Shown: positions 58,530 to 64,000 of the stretch, piece after piece
Layout of the letters: the number at the start of each line of letters is the position of its first letter
Position numbering within the stretch: the stretch's first letter is position 1
Assembly: GCA_028283745.1 (NCBI GenBank)
Contig: JAPWJZ010000001.1
Location: forward strand, 124,001 to 188,000
Reading direction: 5' to 3'
Length of the DNA: 64,000 bases
Origin: Micavibrio sp.
GTDB taxonomy: Bacteria > Pseudomonadota > Alphaproteobacteria > Micavibrionales > UBA2020
The notes under the pieces: model-generated
Seen by the model: only the letters and a program-made list of their open reading frames with translations
The model's database searches: none
What the model was told of the DNA's origin: nothing
Made by a program: the position numbers and the translations under genes

Positions 58530-60668
58530 TTAGCCGGCTTCGCGCTGGCTTTCGGGCTGGACGTCTGCGCCGGTGGCCTGGTCGATGGCTTTCATGGAGA
58601 GCTTGATCTTGCCTTTTTCCATGCCGATGCATTTCACTTTAATTTTGTCGCCTTCTTTCAGCACTTCGCCGACCGTCTTGACGCGGCGGTTGGAGAGTTC
58701 CGAAATGTGAACGAGGCCGTCGGTTTTCGGCATGATGTTCACGAAAGCGCCGAATTCGACGATTTTCACGACGGTACCGTCGTAAACGCGGCCGACTTCA
58801 GCTTCAGCGGTGATGCCCTTGATCCAGTCGACAGCTTTCTGGATGGCTTCTGCGCCAACCGCTGCGACTTTAATGGTGCCATCGTCCTCGATGTCGATCT
58901 TGGTGCCGGTTTTTTCGGTGATCTCGCGGATGACCGAGCCGCCGGAGCCGATGACTTCGCGGATTTTCTCTTTCGGGATTTTGATGGTGACGATTTGGGG
59001 TGCGTTTTCGTTCAGGGCATCGCGCGCACCGGTGAGGGCTTTCGCCATTTCGCCGAGGATGTGCATGCGGCCTTCCTGCGCCTGGCCGAGGGCGATCTTC
59101 ATGATCTCTTCGGTGATGGAGGTGATTTTAATGTCCATCTGCAGGGCGGTGATGCCTTTTGCGGTGCCGGCCACTTTGAAGTCCATGTCGCCGAGGTGGT
59201 CTTCGTCGCCAAGGATGTCGGAAAGAACCGCGAATTTGGAACCTTCCTTGATCAGGCCCATTGCGATACCGGCAACGGGGGACTTCAGCGGCACGCCTGC
59301 GTCCATAAGGGCGAGGGAGGTGCCGCAGACGGTCGCCATGGAGGACGAGCCGTTCGATTCAGTGATTTCCGATACAACGCGGATGGTGTAGGGGAATTTT
59401 TCTTTTTCCGGCAATTGCGGGTGCAGTGCGCGCCATGCAAGTTTGCCATGGCCGATTTCGCGGCGGCCGGCGCCGCCCATGCGGCCTGCTTCACCCACCG
59501 AGTAGGGGGGGAAGTTGTAGTGCAGCATGAAGGTTTCATGCGTTTCGCCAGCCAGGCTGTCGATGAGCTGTTCGTCATCGCCGGTGCCGAGGGTGGTGAC
59601 AACCATCGCCTGCGTTTCGCCGCGGGTGAAGAGTGCGGAGCCGTGAACGCGGGGCAGCACGCCAACTTGCGACAGGATGGGGCGGATGGTCTTGGTGTCG
59701 CGCTCGTCGATGCGCTTGCCGGTATCAAGGATGGCGGTGCGGACGATATCCGCCTCGACTTCCTTGCAAAGGCCTTCAACCAGCGCCTTGGTGATGGCGG
59801 GGTGGTTGCCTTCGCGGGTGGTGATGGTCGAAACGGCTTTCTGTTTCGCTTCTTTCAGCTTGGTCACGCGGTCCTGCTTCACGCGGGTTGCGTAGGCTGC
59901 TTTGAAATCACCTTCGGTCAGGCTGTGGATTTCGTTGCGCAGAGCGTCCTTGTCAAAGGCCGGCTTCGGCAGAACCCATGCGTCTTTCGCGCATTTTTCA
60001 GCAAGGTCAATGATCATGTCGATGATCGGCTGGAAACCCTGCCAGCCGAACATGACGGCTTTCAGCATTTGTTCTTCGCTGAGTTCGGATGCTTCGGATT
60101 CAACCATCAGCACGCCTTCGCGGGTGCCGGCGACGACGAGGTCGAGGGTCGAGTTTTTCATTTCATCGATGGTCGGGTTCAGCACGAACTCGCCGTTGAT
60201 GAAGCCGACGCGGGATGCGCCAACCGGGCCCATGAACGGGATGCCCGAAATAGTGAGGGCGGCGGAAGTACCGACGAGGGCGGCGATGTCCGACTCATTC
60301 TGCAGGTCGTAGGACAGGACGGTTGCGATGACCTGAACTTCGTTGAGGAATTCTTTCGGGAACAGCGGGCGGATCGGGCGGTCGATGAGGCGGGAGATAA
60401 GGGTGTCGCGCTCGGTCGGGCGGCCTTCGCGCTTGAAGAAGCCGCCGGGAATTTTACCGGCTGCGAAGTATTTTTCCTGGTAGTGGACGGAAAGGGGGAA
60501 GAAATCCTGGCCTTCTTTCGCGGATTTCGCGGCGACGGCGGTGCAGAGAATGGTGGTTTCGCCGTAAGTGACCATGACGGCGCCGTCTGCCTGGCGGGCA
60601 ACGCGGCCGGTTTCAAGGGTCAGCTTTTTGCCGGCCCAGTTCAGTTCCTGTTTCGTAACGTTAAACAT
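58530..60668 (-). CDS. pnp: Polyribonucleotide nucleotidyltransferase (PNPase)
   Basis: A 712-residue 3'-5' phosphorolytic exoribonuclease and degradosome component. Two RNase PH domains come first ([34 protein letters not shown] and in the second [35 protein letters not shown]), then a KH domain ([20 protein letters not shown]) and an S1 domain ([29 protein letters not shown]). Length and order are canonical. rpsO, the usual upstream partner, is not next to it here. A long open frame exists on the opposite strand, due to GC-rich codon use. Confidence 0.97.
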   Translation of the reverse strand: MFNVTKQELNWAGKKLTLETGRVARQADGAVMVTYGETTILCTAVAAKSAKEGQDFFPLSVHYQEKYFAAGKIPGGFFKREGRPTERDTLISRLIDRPIRPLFPKEFLNEVQVIATVLSYDLQNESDIAALVGTSAALTISGIPFMGPVGASRVGFINGEFVLNPTIDEMKNSTLDLVVAGTREGVLMVESEASELSEEQMLKAVMFGWQGFQPIIDMIIDLAEKCAKDAWVLPKPAFDKDALRNEIHSLTEGDFKAAYATRVKQDRVTKLKEAKQKAVSTITTREGNHPAITKALVEGLCKEVEADIVRTAILDTGKRIDERDTKTIRPILSQVGVLPRVHGSALFTRGETQAMVVTTLGTGDDEQLIDSLAGETHETFMLHYNFPPYSVGEAGRMGGAGRREIGHGKLAWRALHPQLPEKEKFPYTIRVVSEITESNGSSSMATVCGTSLALMDAGVPLKSPVAGIAMGLIKEGSKFAVLSDILGDEDHLGDMDFKVAGTAKGITALQMDIKITSITEEIMKIALGQAQEGRMHILGEMAKALTGARDALNENAPQIVTIKIPKEKIREVIGSGGSVIREITEKTGTKIDIEDDGTIKVAAVGAEAIQKAVDWIKGITAEAEVGRVYDGTVVKIVEFGAFVNIMPKTDGLVHISELSNRRVKTVGEVLKEGDKIKVKCIGMEKGKIKLSMKAIDQATGADVQPESQREAG

Positions 60669-60916
60669 TAGTGTCTTTTCCTTTTTCAGACATTCACCCC
60701 GGATACGATTGGTGAACTGCCGGGGCTTTTACTTGCTTTTCACCTTATTTACGACCGAATAAATCGCATTTTTGTCCATAAAAGTCAAAGCAAGTTTGCC
60801 GCCTTATGGTAACTAATGGCTCCAAAGGCGGGGTTTAAGGTTGAAAAGGGGGTTAAACATCCCGTACCATAACGCTGCACCGCACAAACAACGGCAAAAA
60901 CACAAAGGGTTTGACC

Positions 60917-61528
60917 ATGAATTACCTCGTATTGCTGCGCCATGGCGAAAGCGAATGGAACAAGGAAAACAAGTTCACCGGCTTCAAGGATGTCGAGCTG
61001 AGCGAGAACGGGGTGGTCGAGGCAAAGGCCGCAGGCACATCGCTGAAGAACATTAAATTTGATGCCGTGTTCACCTCCACCCTCAAGCGCGCGTACAATA
61101 CCGCGACGCTGGCGCTGACCGAAGCGGGGCAGGCGCATGACCTTGTGAAGCATGATGACCTGCGGGAGCGCGATTACGGCGACCTGACCGGCCTCAACAA
61201 AGATGAAATGCGCCAGAAGTTTGGCGAAGAACAGGTCCACATCTGGCGCCGCAGCTATGATGTGCGCCCGCCCGGCGGCGAAAGCCTGAAGGATGTCGTG
61301 GCCCGCGTCACCCCGTACTACAACGAACACATTGCCCCGCTGGTCGCTGCCGGCAAGAACGTGCTGGTGGCAGCGCACGGCAACACGCTGCGCGCCATGC
61401 TGATTATTCTGGGCGAAAACACGCCGGAGAATATCAACAACGCGGAAATCCCGACGGGCGTGCCGTTGGTGTTTGAATATGAACAAGGCAAGAAGCAAAA
61501 GAACTACTTCCTGAAAAAGGCGGCATGA
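60917..61528 (+). CDS. gpmA: 2,3-bisphosphoglycerate-dependent phosphoglycerate mutase
   Basis: A 203-residue glycolytic enzyme interconverting 3- and 2-phosphoglycerate. LLRHGESEWN has the phosphohistidine H9, GFKDVELSENG and LRERDYGDLTGLNKDE carry the substrate-binding residues, and VAAHGNTLRAM the second catalytic His. It is shorter than E. coli GpmA (about 250), as in Alphaproteobacteria and other compact forms. The ATG at 60917 has AAAGGGT upstream; an in-frame TTG two codons earlier is unlikely. A lipoprotein gene starts four bases after its stop. Confidence 0.92.
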   Translation: MNYLVLLRHGESEWNKENKFTGFKDVELSENGVVEAKAAGTSLKNIKFDAVFTSTLKRAYNTATLALTEAGQAHDLVKHDDLRERDYGDLTGLNKDEMRQKFGEEQVHIWRRSYDVRPPGGESLKDVVARVTPYYNEHIAPLVAAGKNVLVAAHGNTLRAMLIILGENTPENINNAEIPTGVPLVFEYEQGKKQKNYFLKKAA

Positions 61529-61532
61529 AAAT

Positions 61533-61901
61533 ATGAAACTCGGGGCAGCTTTCTGCGGGGCCGCATTGCTAATGCTGGCGGCCTGCAGCTCTTTCCACCA
61601 CGAAACGCCGGTTGATAAGGAGCAGGCACAGGCGCAGCAAGCCCTGCCGCCGACCGACCCTGCGCTGGCAGCGCCGCCTGTTGCTGCGCCTGCCCAGCCG
61701 ATGAGTGCGGCCACGGCAACCCCGCCGGTCGTGCAGCCAGCAACGACACCGGGCGCATTGCCCGTCGTCACGCCTGCACCGGCGGCGCCTGTCGCCAATA
61801 CCGCGAAGCCTGAACCGAAATGGAAAATGCGCATCGATGAACGCCCGCTGATTTGCAACAACAACGGCGCGGATTCCTGCGACGATGCCATACACCGCTA
61901 A
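61533..61901 (+). CDS. Small proline/alanine-rich lipoprotein
   Basis: A 122-residue lipoprotein with signal MKLGAAFCGAALLMLAAC and lipidated Cys18. Most of the mature chain is a proline/alanine/threonine linker, with a short C-terminal domain MRIDERPLICNNNGADSCDD bearing two cysteines. It resembles envelope lipoproteins that span the periplasm. It begins four bases after gpmA ends, so it is probably cotranscribed, though its role is unrelated to glycolysis as far as can be seen. Confidence 0.75.
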   Translation: MKLGAAFCGAALLMLAACSSFHHETPVDKEQAQAQQALPPTDPALAAPPVAAPAQPMSAATATPPVVQPATTPGALPVVTPAPAAPVANTAKPEPKWKMRIDERPLICNNNGADSCDDAIHR

Positions 61902-61964
61902 CTCTTCGGCACCGCCAGCACTCGGAAATAAACTGAACGGACTTTTCTTTTGAAGGGAAACAGA

Positions 61965-62663
61965 ATGACCAAAGGCACTCTCGTCCTTATCCGCCATGGG
62001 CAGACAGATTATAACGCCCAGCACCGCATGACCGGCCAGCGCGATATTCCGCTGAACGACACCGGCGTGGCGCAGGCGGGGGAGGCAGGGCGAGTCATTT
62101 CAACCTTCGTCTTTGATAAGGTCTATAGCTCCAACCTCGGGCGCGCCTTCAATACGGCGGCGCTGGCGCTGGAAGCTTCCGGCAGCAACACGCACCTGCA
62201 AAACGCAGACGGCAGTTGGAACATCGAGCAACGCGCCGAAGTTGCCGAGCTGCACACTGGCGACTTCACCGGCCGCGTTCACAAGACCGACCCTGAAATC
62301 CTCGCCTTCAAGCGCGCCTTCGATGCGCCGCTGCCGGGCGGCGAGAGCGACCAGCAGGTCGTGGCCCGCGTGCGCAAATTCTTTGAAGAAGAATTGCAGC
62401 CTCGCCTTGCGCGCGGCGAAACCGTGCTGGTGGTTTCGCATTCCGGCACCATGCAGGCCTTCAACATTGCCCTTGGGATTACGGCTGCGCCCACAGCCGA
62501 TATCATCGCGCCGCGCACGCGCATTGCCAACGCCACGCCCACGGTTGTCGAGTACACCGACGGCGTCATGACCGGCCATTACCAGATCGAGAACCCCAAG
62601 GAACTTGAAGCCGCCAACCAGAACAAACCGCCAAAAGCCCCGAAGTTTTCCAGCGGGAAATAG
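61965..62663 (+). CDS. Phosphoglycerate mutase-like protein (paralogue 2)
   Basis: A 232-residue histidine phosphatase-superfamily protein. TLVLIRHGQTDYNAQHRMTG has the catalytic His, SNLGRAFNTAALALE the downstream arginine, ELHTGDFTGR the acidic region, and VLVVSHSGTMQAF the second His. It resembles GpmA but departs from it in the substrate loops, so it may be a mutase with other specificity or a phosphatase. ATG 61965 follows GAAGGGA. The last 30 residues are lysine/proline-rich. It is followed by a close relative. Confidence 0.85.
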   Translation: MTKGTLVLIRHGQTDYNAQHRMTGQRDIPLNDTGVAQAGEAGRVISTFVFDKVYSSNLGRAFNTAALALEASGSNTHLQNADGSWNIEQRAEVAELHTGDFTGRVHKTDPEILAFKRAFDAPLPGGESDQQVVARVRKFFEEELQPRLARGETVLVVSHSGTMQAFNIALGITAAPTADIIAPRTRIANATPTVVEYTDGVMTGHYQIENPKELEAANQNKPPKAPKFSSGK

Positions 62664-62753
62664 TTCCCTGTTTACGGGCAATAAACCGGCCTTTTAAAAG
62701 CCGCTGTATAGGGCTATGCTTGCTGCATATCGTCCTTCAGGAAAGGTTTTCGC

Positions 62754-63428
62754 ATGTCCGATACCGCGCCGAAAAAAGGCACGCTGGTTTTATTCCGCCA
62801 CGGGCAGACGCCGTATAACCTGCAGCACTTCATGACCGGCCTGCATGACGTGCCGCTGACGCCGCAGGGCGAACAGCAGGCCCGCGATGCCGGCGCGCTG
62901 ATCCGCCCGTTTCATTTCGACAAGGCCTATAGCTCAACGCTGGTGCGCGCCTTCAACACGGCGGCGCTGGCGCTGGAAGCGTCGCACAGCAACGACCATT
63001 TGAAAAATGCCGACGGCACATGGAACATCGAACAGCGCCCCGAGATTGTGGAGGCGGATTCTGGCGATTTCACCGCTCGCAACAAATTGACCGACCCTGA
63101 AATCCTGGCCTATCCGCACAAGTATGACATCGCCCTGCCGAACGGGGAGAGCGACAAGCAGATGGTGGAGCGCACGCGCAAGTTCTATGAAGAAGAGCTG
63201 ATGCCGCGCCTGCAACGCGGTGAAACGGTGCTGGTCGTCTCGCACTCCGGCATCATGGCGGCGTTTGAAATTGTCGCGGGGCTGAAGCCCGAGCCGGTGG
63301 AAGATATCTGGTCGAACCGCCACGGCATTCCCAATGCCGCGCCAGTCGTCTATGAATATGAAGACGGCAAGCTGGTTAAAAACTATACCGCCACCGCGCC
63401 CGTTTCGCCCAAACCGCCGCAACCCTGA
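62754..63428 (+). CDS. Phosphoglycerate mutase-like protein (paralogue 3)
   Basis: A 224-residue histidine phosphatase-superfamily protein very similar to the preceding one: TLVLFRHGQTPYNLQHFMTG, STLVRAFNTAALALEASHSN, IVEADSGDFTARNKL and VLVVSHSGIMAAFEIVAG. The two clearly arose by tandem duplication. AGGAAAGG precedes the ATG. The proline-rich tail VSPKPPQP is specific to this copy. Which of the three paralogues does the glycolytic step cannot be read, though the first is closest to GpmA. Confidence 0.85.
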   Translation: MSDTAPKKGTLVLFRHGQTPYNLQHFMTGLHDVPLTPQGEQQARDAGALIRPFHFDKAYSSTLVRAFNTAALALEASHSNDHLKNADGTWNIEQRPEIVEADSGDFTARNKLTDPEILAYPHKYDIALPNGESDKQMVERTRKFYEEELMPRLQRGETVLVVSHSGIMAAFEIVAGLKPEPVEDIWSNRHGIPNAAPVVYEYEDGKLVKNYTATAPVSPKPPQP

Positions 63429-63449
63429 CCTTCCGAAAGCTGCCTTAAC

Positions 63450-64000
63450 ATGAAAATTCTGCACGCCGCCCTTATCGCCCTGTTCCTGCTGCTGCCCGTT
63501 GCCGCGCAGGCGGAAGATACGCCCGATGTCGCCAAGCATGTCTTTGTCGGCCAGACGGATATCGCCCTGCCGAACGTGCTCGGCTACAAGGAAATCTACG
63601 GCTCGAACGAGGAGTTCGATAACCTCGCCAAGCAATTCGTGCCGCCGGAAAACAGGCTGCTGGCGGTCTACCTTTCCTATACCGACATTAAAGCGATGAA
63701 TGAAAACCCGGACGCAGGCTTCAAGCGCTACATTCTGGTGCAGACCGCGAAGAACGACGTGACGTTGAAAACACCGTCGGATTTTGACGTTATCAAGGCC
63801 GAAATCATCAAAGGCGCGGGCGGGGATTTCACCAACGACAAAAAAACCCGCGATTTGCTGGATAGCGCCTCCAACTACGTCAGCGATTATTACCACAAGA
63901 CCGCGCAGCTGGATGTGGGCGAAGTGAAAAACATCGGCGCCTTCATCAATACGGACAAGGCCATTGCCATTGCCATGCTCGCCAACATCGGCATGAAAAC
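63450..64000 (+). CDS. Exported hypothetical protein, partial
   Basis: The N-terminal 183 or so codons of a gene cut by the right edge. It begins with a signal peptide MKILHAALIALFLLLPVAAQ-A, so the product is periplasmic or outer-membrane. The mature part (HVFVGQTDIALPNVLGYKEI, FVPPENRLLAVYLSYTDI) is unrecognised, without repeats or membrane segments so far; it reads like a large uncharacterised exported family seen in Proteobacteria, but I cannot name it. The ATG lies 21 bases after the preceding stop on the same strand. Confidence 0.7.
   Translation, partial: MKILHAALIALFLLLPVAAQAEDTPDVAKHVFVGQTDIALPNVLGYKEIYGSNEEFDNLAKQFVPPENRLLAVYLSYTDIKAMNENPDAGFKRYILVQTAKNDVTLKTPSDFDVIKAEIIKGAGGDFTNDKKTRDLLDSASNYVSDYYHKTAQLDVGEVKNIGAFINTDKAIAIAMLANIGMK

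Noticed and set aside
58707..60671. A 654-codon open frame on the plus strand opposite pnp
   Set aside because: It mirrors the pnp frame in GC-rich DNA, has no family likeness, and pnp is certain.

Overview
The window reads as chromosome of a Gram-negative, GC-rich bacterium, most probably an alphaproteobacterium. LptD and several lipoproteins imply an outer membrane. The order hom-glpX-recJ, a small NrnC-type exonuclease and a single-chain class II FBPase fit Alphaproteobacteria. No species can be named from the sequence alone.

Layout. 1-7.0 kb: the end of rpsI, a gamma carbonic anhydrase, an OmpA-type lipoprotein, then homoserine dehydrogenase, GlpX, RecJ and a GNAT acetyltransferase that looks leaderless. 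7.1-21.26 kb: an intact tRNA-Glu(UUC) whose 3' end is repeated as a 21-bp perfect copy at 21235-21255, bounding a 14-kb integrative island. The island starts with a P4-type integrase and an AlpA regulator. Its middle, about 11.3-14.8 kb, is GC-rich and holds a RarA-C-terminal-like protein, a second tyrosine recombinase and small lipoprotein/membrane genes preceded by matching GNRA hairpins. Its right part is AT-rich and holds a 1804-residue DUF4011 helicase-nuclease with a GreA-like tail, followed by a small PD-(D/E)XK-like protein. This last pair is the best candidate here for a poorly described, possibly anti-phage, system.

21.3-38.2 kb: a SulP transporter, a degenerate EAL-like protein, PEP carboxylase, a sorbosone-dehydrogenase-like enzyme, an ABC-F ATPase, a tight four-gene operon (ankyrin protein, glycerate kinase, SpoU methyltransferase, flavoprotein), then a nucleotidyltransferase-like protein with NrnC, a zinc ribbon and a methyltransferase. 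38.2-43.2 kb: a TelA-like gene with two large unrecognised partners that seem to share an N-terminal fold, behind a strong promoter overlapping a palindrome.

43.2-64 kb: DeoC with a two-domain ALDH16-type aldehyde dehydrogenase (deoxyribose catabolism), separated by two small ORFs, one of them AT-rich. Then RhlE-like helicase, an FAD monooxygenase, LptD, a coiled-coil membrane protein, GDPD, a site-2-protease-like membrane protein with a long C-terminal extension, PNPase, and three phosphoglycerate-mutase paralogues with a small lipoprotein between the first two. No rRNA, CRISPR array or insertion sequence was seen.
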